DNA of 64,000 nucleotides from Agelas oroides (Eukaryota; Porifera; Demospongiae; Agelasida; Agelasidae): assembly GCA_949130485.1 (NCBI GenBank), contig OX422198.1, positions 3,817,762 through 3,881,761 of the forward strand, read 5' to 3'. The number at the start of each line of letters is the position of its first letter. Position 1 is the first letter of the stretch. This document shows, one piece after another, positions 45,917 through 56,300 of the stretch. The translations under genes and the position numbers were made by a program. The notes below the pieces were generated by a model that saw nothing but the letters and a program-made list of their open reading frames with translations, did no database searches and had not been told where the DNA came from.

Positions 45917-46231
45917 TTATAGGTTCCAAACAGCTGACAATTCATTTACACTTTCTGGAACATCATGAGAGAATAATTTGCTAATAAAATTGCCCACTGA
46001 TATAAAAGGCATAAAACTGTTATCCATAAAGGGTCATAACTTCTCCTTTCTTTGTTTGTTTACAAAGCATCAGGCAACCACACTAGCCCTTTTGCGCAGG
46101 TGCTGCAGTGATAACAGTAAAATTCATTTACCAATCAAAAAAACAACAACATACAAACGAAAAAAACTATACAGTGTATAAGGACAAAGGGTAGATACAC
46201 TTGCTCAGTACAATAATGCATTTGCAAAGCT
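45917..46231. other. Spacer and 3' flank of copy D
   Basis: No open frame of note. GTTGTTTTTTTGATTGGTAA (minus strand) lies in an A/C-rich part. The last 30 bases precede the copy D stop. Confidence 0.4.
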
Positions 46232-48142
46232 CTATACTATTGAACCATAGGCTACCAGACTATTTGCACCAGTCTGTGGTTGACAATCACTTAGGGAATT
46301 TCCCTCTATACCACTTGAGTAGTTTGTTGCAGGAAGTAGTGGTCGGTACATGTCAGGATTCATAATCCTGTCTGGAAAATCCCCATCCATGTTATCACCT
46401 GTCTGAATGTGCAGATGTTGGTTTTCAGTTTTTGCTTTTAGCATTTCCCTAATCCTGCTGAAACAAGTGCGGAATAGTGCCACTTTAGAGAGGATTTTGC
46501 ATGAGGTGAAAACTATAAAATACAAAAATGGAATCAACAGTATCACATAAACTACCTGAATTGGAATAGGGATTGTTTGCATTGCATACATTATCAAGAA
46601 GGTTGATAATGCCAATAAAGTAAAACCTAAACAATCAACAATGTTGAAACAGTTATTCTTGTAGGGACGAAATAGAGCAAAGAATAGGGCTACAACAACA
46701 GGAAATGGTATTAATATCAGCCACATGTAAGCAGCTGCAGTAGAAATAAATGCAACTAACATTACAACTCGAAACAATAAGTAGAGTCCAGCAAAGTAGC
46801 GATAGTCACGAGTACCATTAGTGCCATTCTTGTAACATCCCTGGAAGGCATCAGCAAATGTATGCAGAAATTGCCACCTTATTCTAGTGCAGTAGCCAAG
46901 ACATCTCTGGAATGATCTCATGGGGTACAGGAGGAGAAGTAACAGTGGAAATACAACAAACACCAGCAGGACACATATTGCAGGCAGAGCAAAGGGAAGG
47001 TGTTGTCTGCTAAAGAACTCAATTGAAGCATCATGGTAGAGTACAACTGGACCAACCCTTTCACCACTGTTGTTGTACAGTATATTGGCATCTAGTAAAC
47101 TGTAGGAAACCGTCAGCAGCTTTGAATAGGACAGCAGCAGAAAAGTAGCAAAAGTATTGATTACAGAACCCTTGGGATTCCACCTCCTTCTGAAGCGAGC
47201 AAAGCACACATGAAATGGCCTCCACACACAAACCACCACCCTAACTCCACTGTCATACATCTCAACACAAACATAAATCACTAACGTCAGCAAAAGTGGA
47301 TAAACAGCAACAATATACTCCAGTGCCAGAATGTGAATTGTACTCATGTCACTGCTGATACAAAATGAAGGGAGAAAGTAGCGAAGGAAATCTAAATTCC
47401 AGATCCCATAGAAAGTCAGTACTGCCAATTTGAAAAAATTTATTACTGTTAAATCAGTAGCGTAGTGTACATACATATATGGGTTTGAGAGTGTGCTTAC
47501 ACATGTTATAAACTGACAGAGAAACACAAAAACATTCATTTCAGCAGAGGTTACATGAAGCTGGAAAACCATCACCAAGAAACACACAATGGTTGCAGGA
47601 AACAAGGTAGCTGAAATATACACCAGCCACCCATACCGTTTATCAAAGCATTCTACACACTGCCATTTGTAGGAGAGAACAGCAGGTCCCAAATCTTGCT
47701 GGCACTGGCTGCACAACAGGCCAGTTCGGTTCAAACCGCTACACATGAAACTGTTTAGTTTGGAAGTGTCATTTGGGAGAGTGACATAATAATCATTAGC
47801 ATCAGGATGGTGGTAGTTGAATGGACAAGCTCCAAGAACTGTATCATTGATTCTGCTATTGTAGTTCATACAAAAGCCTGTAAGGATTAAAGTCTGTTCA
47901 GTGGCATCATCACACAACACATCAACCCCTATTGTAGCACCACACACACACCTGGTCACTCCATTGTACTCAGTTGTCTCTCGATACCAAGTTGGACAAG
48001 ACTGCTCCTCCACAGCAATTGATCTGCTTCTCTGACTGTCATCTATGATTTCATTAGTCTCAGTTGCTGGGTGTAGCTCACTGCCCCAACACAAGCTGAT
48101 CATGAACAGTATCACTATACACTCAATAGCTGCCATCTTCAT
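46232..48142 (-). CDS. Multipass membrane protein, sponge-expanded family (copy D, intact)
   Basis: A 636-residue, single-exon paralogue of the 39.9-kb gene; function unknown. The frame opens with MKMAAIECIVILFMISLCW. The second ATG (48,136), which shares the AAGATGGCA context of copy C, is the better start. The same parts follow in the same order: signal peptide, CPTWYRET, TRCVCGAT, sequons, CSGLNRTGLLCSQC, CVEC, about ten membrane segments, RRRWNPKG, RPYKNNCFNIVD and a C-terminal tail (PDRIMNPDMYRPLLPATN) ending in VAYGSIV. It differs from copy C mostly in the ectodomain (IGVDVLCDDATEQ, DANDYYVTLPND), around the second and third membrane segments and in the tail. The segment encoding YRYFAGLYLLFRVV and its upstream loop is identical at the DNA level over 162 bp. 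Confidence 0.92.
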   Translation of the reverse strand: MKMAAIECIVILFMISLCWGSELHPATETNEIIDDSQRSRSIAVEEQSCPTWYRETTEYNGVTRCVCGATIGVDVLCDDATEQTLILTGFCMNYNSRINDTVLGACPFNYHHPDANDYYVTLPNDTSKLNSFMCSGLNRTGLLCSQCQQDLGPAVLSYKWQCVECFDKRYGWLVYISATLFPATIVCFLVMVFQLHVTSAEMNVFVFLCQFITCVSTLSNPYMYVHYATDLTVINFFKLAVLTFYGIWNLDFLRYFLPSFCISSDMSTIHILALEYIVAVYPLLLTLVIYVCVEMYDSGVRVVVCVWRPFHVCFARFRRRWNPKGSVINTFATFLLLSYSKLLTVSYSLLDANILYNNSGERVGPVVLYHDASIEFFSRQHLPFALPAICVLLVFVVFPLLLLLLYPMRSFQRCLGYCTRIRWQFLHTFADAFQGCYKNGTNGTRDYRYFAGLYLLFRVVMLVAFISTAAAYMWLILIPFPVVVALFFALFRPYKNNCFNIVDCLGFTLLALSTFLIMYAMQTIPIPIQVVYVILLIPFLYFIVFTSCKILSKVALFRTCFSRIREMLKAKTENQHLHIQTGDNMDGDFPDRIMNPDMYRPLLPATNYSSGIEGNSLSDCQPQTGANSLVAYGSIV

Positions 48143-48235
48143 TATTCAGTTAACAGATACACAGCTGCTGTAGTCTCGATAGAGATAGCCAGCTTGCAGA
48201 TTTTTGAGCGCCAAGGCTTATAATCATGCATTTGT
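48143..48235 (-). promoter_or_regulatory. Candidate promoter of copy D
   Basis: On the minus strand a TTATAAGCC motif (about 48,220-48,228) lies some 85 bases before the start codon. Next to it a stretch (CCAGCTTGCAGATTTTTGAG, about 48,187-48,222) recurs at 54,687-54,717 without a gene behind it, so a repeat has supplied part of this promoter region. The nearest 40 bases (CAGCTGCTGTAGTCTCGATA) also occur next to the 10.4-kb gene scrap. A TATA box is a guess from position only. Confidence 0.3.
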
Positions 48236-48289
48236 AGTAACATGTAACTGATCACGCATGTGATAAGTTTGCCAGTAATCGTCACCCAA

Positions 48290-48830
48290 GGCCGTAGCAG
48301 AGTAGTAGCAGGGAAATGTCCTGTTTCTGTCGCAATTTGCGGTTAGCGATTGCCTTCCTACTGACTGGTTGTCTGTCGCTGATGAATTCCGTTCTCAAAT
48401 CTCTCCAGTGCCGGGCCAACGAGATGGGAAATTTATAGAAGAGGCAGGCGAGCTCTTCTCTGAAATCCTCTCGACTCACCTGCAACACCACGAATCACGA
48501 TATCGTTCGTCCCGGCTCCAAACGAACTGAGCATATATAGATCCAGTATGGCGGCCCCCCACCGACCCCGAGCTATCATGAGACTCACGGAGCGACTAAC
48601 GAAGGCGAAGAACATCGAGAGAAGGCAATTCTGAGCCAACCCGAAGCGGTTCAGATTCCTAGACGCAGTACGCCTCCACAATAACCGAGCCAAGAAAGCC
48701 TCCGAAAGAACCCTGAGAAGTGCCATAAAACAGGAAAGCGGAACTTGAGAACCCCTGGCCCTTCGCAAAAGGGATCGTCTAAGTTCACATAGCTCCATGA
48801 GGTTACGTCATTAAAACATCACATGGGAGT
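48290..48830 (-). other. CpG-rich stretch with an unrecognised 121-codon frame (48,433-48,798)
   Basis: This part is clearly richer in G+C and CpG than its surroundings. The minus-strand frame from ATG 48,798 encodes an arginine-rich, unfamiliar product (MELCELRRSLLRRARGSQVP at the start). A possible splice donor GCAG/GTGAGT lies at about 48,478. The same first codons occur at 51,219, where the copy diverges after RRS. It may be a first exon with promoter, or the 5' end of a decayed mobile element. I do not recognise the product. Confidence 0.3.
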
Positions 48831-51255
48831 TCCCCGTGCCACCGAATAATCGCGATAACCCTCTTTCTACGTAATTTAACTTAACCAAAAATTGTTCTGA
48901 ACTAGCATGCATTCAGAGAGTATGCAGCATATCAAGGAAAAAGAGAACAAGTAAGGAAAATATCAGTAAGATAAAGTAGTCAGGATGAAGGTGTATATTC
49001 GTGGCAGCTGGGAGGGAGAAATGGATTGTACAGCTCAGAGCTAGCCCTCCATAACGGAGGCATGTTGGATCAACTGAGATGACCATTTGAAGGTACAGTC
49101 TGTTTTTGAGCCCTAAATTTGTGCTCTATTGGGCAGCAAAGGCTTGTAAAAGGTTTACTATTCCACACGAATTACTTTTTGATCATTTGTGTGCATCGTT
49201 CCGTAGCAAGCCCAGGCCAAAGTGAGCAGTGACAGTGTGCATTTAATATTGTCATGTACTGCAAGCTAACTAACTCTGCTGCACTCAAACTCTTTGTAGA
49301 ATGTGTACCTTCTCCTTTGACATATTCTACCGCTTACTAGTTGATATGCTGCATTCTCACTCAATGTATTGTCACTAGAGTGAAACCTGTCTATAGTGGT
49401 CGCTGCATGTTAAAGACAGCCAGCTCTTGTTTGTTACGGCCACTACTCCTGGTCCCAGTTGTACTAATTGTGCAAAATGACCAGTATAAAGCAACCACCT
49501 GCCTGAAACAGCAAATAAAAAATAAATGCTGGTCCCATGACGACCATTATATCAGTGTAGCATACACAACAAGTCTTGATTCACAAATTACATCAACTAA
49601 AATGTAAATTAGGAGAAGGAGGGTTGATGTTCTGAGAGAAATGGTAAGGGATGGTTTGGCATGGTGAAGTCTGAGACTGTTTCAAATAGGCTAACATAGC
49701 CTCGTGTTGAGAGAGCCTGGGTACAAGGCTAAGGAAAGCCTATAAATATACGATCCATGCACCTTGAGGGACTGATCACTGAATAAATTTGCACGAGGAT
49801 GCAAGATTCAATGAAGAGTTCAGCCAGACTTCTGATTTCTAATCATGCAATCACTATCACCACTTTTCTCAGCAGACAGAGTTCATAAATACAGACTCAG
49901 ACAATTTCATCAAGTGAATAAGTGATGGAAGTATCTGTTAAGCCCCATCCAGAACAGCACAGATAGAGATCACAGGGCAGCAAATGGGTCATGGGATGCC
50001 TGACACTTGAAGTGAGAGTTGGAACATACACCCAGGACGCTTGTCATCAAATATAGGATGTCTCCTTTTTCTCCAAGAGGGTTGCTATAGAGGAAGGTCT
50101 GTTGTGTGCAGTCTGTCCCCTCATGTTTGAGAGGAGAGGGTTCTTTTGAGTTTTGGGGGGAAGCTGTTTGAAGCATTGTCTAGGGGCTCTGGGGGCATGC
50201 TCCTCAACAAAAATTTGGGTTTTAGGTGCTCTGAGATTGTTTGCGATGCAACCTGAGAGGTAAAACCTATAACTGTATTTTTAATTTTTTAGGTGGTCTT
50301 TAACAAAAGCCATTTCCTAGTACTCCTCCAGGGCTCAGGGGTGTGGGAGAAGCTTCCCCTAGTCTATTTCTTGGTGATCTAATAGTGGTATTAGAACTTG
50401 TGTGCATTTGTGTAGTCGCTTTGCTGGTGAAGAGAGGGGAGTGCATACACAAGTTGAGCATAACCTCATTTCCAGGCCTTCTTTACTTAGCTTTCCATCA
50501 CTTGCAGTGCTGACAGAAAGCTGGGCGGGAGCTTGGCAACAAGGCTGATTTCAAACATACAAGTGTGATAAAGTAATGATTGGTATACTTGTGTGACACG
50601 GTCTTGGGCTTGTAGTATGAGGCTGGGTCTGGCTGGCTGTGTATGCAGTGACACAGACAGTATCATTGAGTGAGAATTTAGCATGTCAAGTGTAATAGAA
50701 TCAAGTAAGCAACATAAGTAGTCAGTGGAGAAGGTAGAAATTTCATGGATAGTTTGAGTGCAAGCTCACAATGCACACAGCTAACTGTACACAGCAGGTT
50801 TGCCATGGTACTAACAAATTATGCACACCAACACTTGAAATCTTGATCAACTTGTGTGTGACAAGAAGTTACCATGTACATGCTTTCACTGCCCCAAATT
50901 TAGGCCTCATGGACTGATTGTACTCTCATATGATCATCTTTACCAAGTATGCTGTACTCAGCCTTATATTTGAGGCTATAGCTCTGTCCTGTACAGTCGA
51001 TTTCCCCCCTCAACAACTGCCACAAATATATACCTTCATCCTGACTACTTCACCTTACTGATATTATGCTTACTTGGTCTCTTTTACCTTGATATGCTGC
51101 ATAGTCTCTGAATGCATGCTAGTTCTGAACAGTTAAGTTAAATTACGTAGAAAGAGGGTTATCGCGATTATTCGGTGGGCACGGGGAACTCCCATGTGAT
51201 GTTTTATGACGCAACCTCATGGAGCTATGTGAACTTAGACGATCCCCTTCGCAAA
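48770..51255. repeat. Inverted repeat pair, about 240 bp, 2 kb apart
   Basis: Bases 48,770-49,010 are the reverse complement of 51,005-51,255 with few differences (AGATGTTTTA-type end, TTCGGTGG(C/G)CACGGGGAAC, TAGTCAGGATGAAGGTGTAT). A third, shorter copy at 11,940-12,090 carries the 33-bp palindromic insertion. The arms could be ends of a larger element, but the interior has no recognisable coding. Confidence 0.8.
49011..51004. other. No recognisable gene; one MITE remnant
   Basis: Only short frames. Bases 50,463-50,545 (TAACCTCATTTCCAGGCC ... GGGAGCTTGGCAACAAGGCT) are a decayed small relative of the TAGCCTCGTTCCCAGG elements. Bases 49,985-50,160 weakly resemble 11,240-11,400 (GGGATGCCT(A/G)ACACTTGAAGT), so another old repeat lies here. 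Confidence 0.5.
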
Positions 51256-51489
51256 ATCGGTACCGTTGCCCTAAGTCACAAAGCAACCCGTCTTTCACAA
51301 TGGAAGCAGTTTTCCAATACTTCAAGTCCAATTTTGAAGCCAGTAATGGTCCTCCCTGCCCACTAGGAAGCTGCCTAGTACCCACTATTTCCTTGCCACT
51401 CTATACTCCAAAATCACCCTGACAAATCCCCGGCCGTGCACCTTCCCTCAGGTACTTAGGCAAGCTCCATGCACCTATTGCATAAATTT

Positions 51490-52870
51490 AAGTGGTGACC
51501 CTGCAACTCGAGCAAATTCCGTCCAATTGCCCTCACTTCAACAATTGGCAAACTGTTTCATTGAAGAATGGCTTCAATGACCCAACATTACATGAAGGGT
51601 GCCCCTCTGGAATCGCTGGTGTCTTTGAACACATTCTCTCATTGAATGCCATTCGTGGATGACAATGCTAGGACTCAGGTGCATTAAAGCATAACTACTA
51701 TCATAACTCGAAACTATTAACTGGACCTTTGCAAGAAAATCAGGCAGACCCTTGAATCTGATCCTCCAAATCATCCACTGAAGATTGCTCATGAAGCTGC
51801 ACAGGTAATATAAAATTATAGACCACATCCCTAAGTTAACTATCAATAAACCCTGACCCTGGTCCCAAATCATGCATTCTCTTCCTGCCAGCCGAATGTC
51901 ATTCATGATCTGAGCTGGAATTGACTGTGTCAAAAGTTTGCAGGGAGAGTCATCACCAAGAATTGGAACAGTGACTATGCCACCATCCTCAATGACTTGA
52001 ACTGGTTGCCACTCTCCACTCGCCACAAGATGCAAAAGCTCAAGGTCTGTTACAACATCTTAAATGATTTTTCTTGTATTCCATCATCCTCATTCACACT
52101 TCATCCCAGACCCTCACCACGCCACCCACATAATAGAATTATTTTTATGCCACTCGTAAAAACTGTAGCTCACAAATCTTCCTTTTTCATTGATGTAATT
52201 TACCTATGGAATATACTTCCACTTACTGTTGTTAGTAGTCAGTCACCCTCATCTTTTAAATCTGCTCTGCAGAACTATATGTGTACACTCACTCCCTTTC
52301 CTTGTAATGTTTTGTTATCTCACCCTAGCAACTTTTGCTATCTTTTGATTTGTTTGCTGTTACTCTACCTATCCTTTTTGTATTGGGGAAGGTCACCTTT
52401 ACTAGCCATTGAGCTATCTCACCAACCCTTATGTTTCATAAATAAAAAACAAACAAACAAACAAACAAACAAACAAACACACACAAAAAAGTCTCCCATC
52501 GCCAATCAACCTCTGCAGTTGGCAAATTTGGTCAGATCCCACCTGTCCACTCTGCCACACCTGACCTTGCACTGTCAATCACATCCTTAACTGCTGCCCT
52601 GCAGCCCTAAATCAAGAGCGATACACATGGTGCCATGTCTCCATCTTGGCCCACCTATCCAAAATCCTGCAGTCCCACCTCCTTGAAGATGCAATTCTAT
52701 AGCTACACACTGACCTTCCCAGTCCCTGAGCCTCTAACATTGACAGTGCCTATCTCGATCGTCTCAACTACTGCCAGGCCTGACCAGTTATCATCCAAGA
52801 AAAGAACATCCATCTGTTGGAACTCACTATTCCAATAAATACAAGGGATGGCCTCCAAGCTGCACATGAA
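51490..52870 (+). pseudogene. Decayed reverse-transcriptase element, interrupted by a LINE 3' end
   Basis: At 51,505-51,560 the plus strand reads KFRPIALTSTIGKLFH, an early reverse-transcriptase motif, followed by stops. At 52,560-52,650 the frame NCCPAALNQERYTW, then LSKILQSHLL, matches the C-terminal zinc-like region I know from an invertebrate repeat family. In between, 51,990-52,485 is the C-terminal end of a second LINE: LNWLPLSTRHKMQKLKVCYN, SSFFIDVIYLWNILPL and SSFKSAL, then a 3' tail of (CAAA)n at 52,446-52,482. So a younger, 5'-truncated LINE appears to have landed in an older dead one. Confidence 0.65.
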
Positions 52871-53376
52871 AGAAAATAAACCAAACTACACAGTACTTAC
52901 GAGTCACTTTGAGACTAGGGGCCCAATACTGAATAATTGAAGTGTTGTATGCAACAAAAGCTCCTGGTATAGTGTGCATGATTTTGCCAAAAGCTGGAGA
53001 AGAGTAGTCTCACCGGCTAGACTCTCACCACCTAGTCCAGGGGAAGAGCCTGGAAAAAGGTTGCATAGTTACATTGTTGAGTAGCATGTGTGCACTATTT
53101 GAGGTGTTCTATGTATAGCAACATTGGTGTACAAGCAGCATAATATAGCAGCAACAGCAACAGCTAGCAGAATCAAACAGCTAAACATTTACAAAAGTAC
53201 TATAAACTCCTAATAAGGTTTCATAATAAGCAAAGCTCAAAGACTATATGTAACAAACCAATGTGCTAGTTCAGCAGCCAAGTGGGAATCAAACTGCTAA
53301 CTACCATGCATAATTGTGGTAATGTAAGTATGTGTGAGGTCAGTATGCATGCAATCTGCACTTTGCATGGTCCAGT
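52871..53376. other. 3' flank of the adhesion GPCR gene, no separate gene seen
   Basis: AT-rich, with no useful frame. Part of this is likely the 3' UTR of the minus-strand gene that stops at 53,377. A clear polyadenylation site was not picked out. Confidence 0.45.
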
Positions 53377-56300
53377 TCATTCTCTTGGGACTGATGATCT
53401 GCCACACTTTTCCATACCAGGCTGAGTGGCTTTAAAATCACCTGAGCTGCTGGAATTAGAAGTGTCCTCCCCTTCTTTGGGTAAATCATTAGACACCGAG
53501 ATGTCATGATCTTGCTCCGAGTATGCCACTGAAGTGAACTTGGCTCCTTCGATGGTACCAGACTGCTTTGGAAGAGGTGTAATTTCGTAGTCTAAGAATA
53601 AAGATAACTTAATTATCTTATGTTAGAAGATATAGGTTGACTACCATAACATCATGAAATTTGTAACACAGTAACTGAGCATAATATATAGCAATGCAAT
53701 AGATCTCTTTATGAGACATAAACATTCCTATTGAGATGTCCTTGTAGACTTCCTATTAATACTTGTTATTCATGACTTCACATTGATTCATGTTAGCATC
53801 AAAACATTTCACACAATACATTTGGCACAATACAATTCATCTGCTGAGCGCTTAGTAGGCCATTTTCTACTGACGTTATCACTGCCCACTAACTGTTTTT
53901 AGAGTGTCCTCTCTTTTTCTTGCTCATTAACTTACGGATTTTATCAATATATGATAATATATGAACCTGTAGAGATTATGACACTCAATGGAAAGTCTAC
54001 AAGTATACACAAGAATGTAAAATATTGTCCTTCTGTGCATAATAGCTTAGCATTTGTGGCCAAACAACTTGCCATACTTGTATATCTACCATACATAAAA
54101 CAGTTTCATAATTATGTATGATTCATTTGTTCATCATTTAATTAAACATGCAAAAACGTGAAAAAGAGTTATATACACATGGGCTGCACTGAAGTATATA
54201 CCATTTTTATCCTTGTTAGCTTCCTTCTTAGCTTTGAGAGTGCCTCCATTCGGCAGATCAGAGGTGGTTCCCATCGAGGAGGACTATTTAAAAAATATTG
54301 ACAAGCATTAGCAATGCATACATAACACTGGATTATAGCTTTACTTTGCTGCTAAAATTACACTATACTAAATGCATATTATTAATCAACCAGCACAATA
54401 TATGCATGCGAGTTTCTCTCCAAGCACACATGCAAGTCTTTGTGGTTATGCTTGCCAATCACAAAGTATGTTGACTTAGGTGTCAGTTTGAAGTCATTTA
54501 TGCTCGGCAGTAGAAAATCTATGACAGGGGTAGTCTCATCTCCAGACTAGACCAAATTTTTCATGTGCACCCTGTGGCAACAGGGTGTGGAGACCTTCAC
54601 AGGGGAAACTGGTATAAAGCATATCAGCATGTTGTTGTATGAATCAGATTTCTTAGGAAAGTAAATTTACGTCATCACAGACAGCCAGCTTGTAGATTTT
54701 TGGGCACCAAGGCTTACGCTACTAGTAGCTGATAATGCAATTAACATGTATATGTTTTTACATGAGCGGGAGTGCAATATCGTTTATGCTGCACGAGGGA
54801 TTGATGTTGACCCGAGGGTCAACATCAACCCAAGGGCAACATAAACGATATTGCGCTACCGCTCATGTGATAACATACTTGTTGCGCATGCGCGACACGG
54901 CGGTATATAAGAGCGCATCCTAGATACGAGAGAACGCAATGGAGGACGGTGAATCGGCAAGCAGTTGCAGCCAGAAAGGACGCGTTTTTATGACCACGGA
55001 GGCCTAGTTTAGTGAGTCCTAACACAGCAGCGTCGCCCCTTCTACTATACTGGTAATTCTCCGGGTTCGAGTACAGAAGGCGCTTCGTTTCCGACGTTCT
55101 TTGCATCCAGTCCATCCACTGCCTTTCACGGTTCCAGAAATAGGCCGAGAACGCGGGGTAAGAGTGGCGCTATTATTTTCCTTTCACAAGAAACCGTCAG
55201 AGAGAAGGCCCTACGTCTTCACGGTTATCAGTCCATCGAGAACGGTCTCGGAAACAGTGTGTGGAAGGCGCCTACGCCCTGTGGTCCGACATGCACTGCA
55301 ATTCCAGGTTAGTCGCTAATCTCGTACCGTTTTGGAGGGTAGTTACTCGCCAATTCACCGTCCTCCATTGCTATCTTCAGCGCACACCAGGTGTGCAACA
55401 TGACATCCGGTGCAACATGACATCTGGTGCAACATGACTTCCGGTGCAACATGACATCCGGTGCAACATGAAATTTGTTGCATTAGAAAATTGTATTATG
55501 ATGTGCAACAACTACAATTGACTAACCTGGAATTGCAGTGCATGTCGGACCACAGGGCGTAGGCGCCTTCCACACACTGTTTCTGAGACCGTTCTCGATG
55601 GAATAACCGGTGAAGACGTAGGGCCTTCTCTCTGACGGTTTTTTGTGAAAGGAAAATAATAGCGCCACTCTTGCCCCGCGTTCTCGCCCTATTTCTGGAA
55701 CCGTAAATGGCAGTGGATGGACTGGATGCAAAGAACGTCGGAAATGAAGCGCCTTCTGTACTCGAACCCGGAGAATTACCAGTATAGTAGAAAGGTCGAC
55801 GCTGCTGTGCTACCACTCACTAAACTAGGCCTCCGTGGTCATTAAAACGCGTCCTTTCTGGCTGCAACTGCTTGCCGATTTACCGTCCTCCATTGCGTTC
55901 TCTCGTAGCTAGGATGCGCTCTTATATATACAGACGTGTCGCGCATGCGCAACAAGTATGTTACTAGGGGAATGCAGTGCATTGTGGGGCGAGCGTGAGG
56001 GACTTACATGGTGCATTAGCGTTTCATAGCACTACCTTTTCCCACATGCAGACATCCCACATAACAATAGTCTCATTCCCAGGTCTTCCCCACCTCCATT
56101 ATTTGCCTATGGAAATGGAGGCGGGAAATGCCTGGGGAAGAGGCTAGGGTATCAAATGTATGCCAGTGTTCATTGAGCAATGTAGCTGGGTATGTGCTCA
56201 TATTGGGTTGGCTGGTGTTCAACATCTTAGTACGAACAAGTATATTCTGTTGGTTTCCTGTGACTCCAACTTATTCACATCTTGGCACTGTCTTCTGTGT

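Noticed and set aside
51574-52035. 153-codon frame on the minus strand
   Set aside because: It is antisense to decayed reverse-transcriptase sequence whose plus-strand motifs are recognisable.
54825-55731. Frames of 70-106 codons in the 54.9-55.96 kb palindrome
   Set aside because: They appear in both arms simply because the arms are inverted copies, and the encoded sequences match nothing I know.
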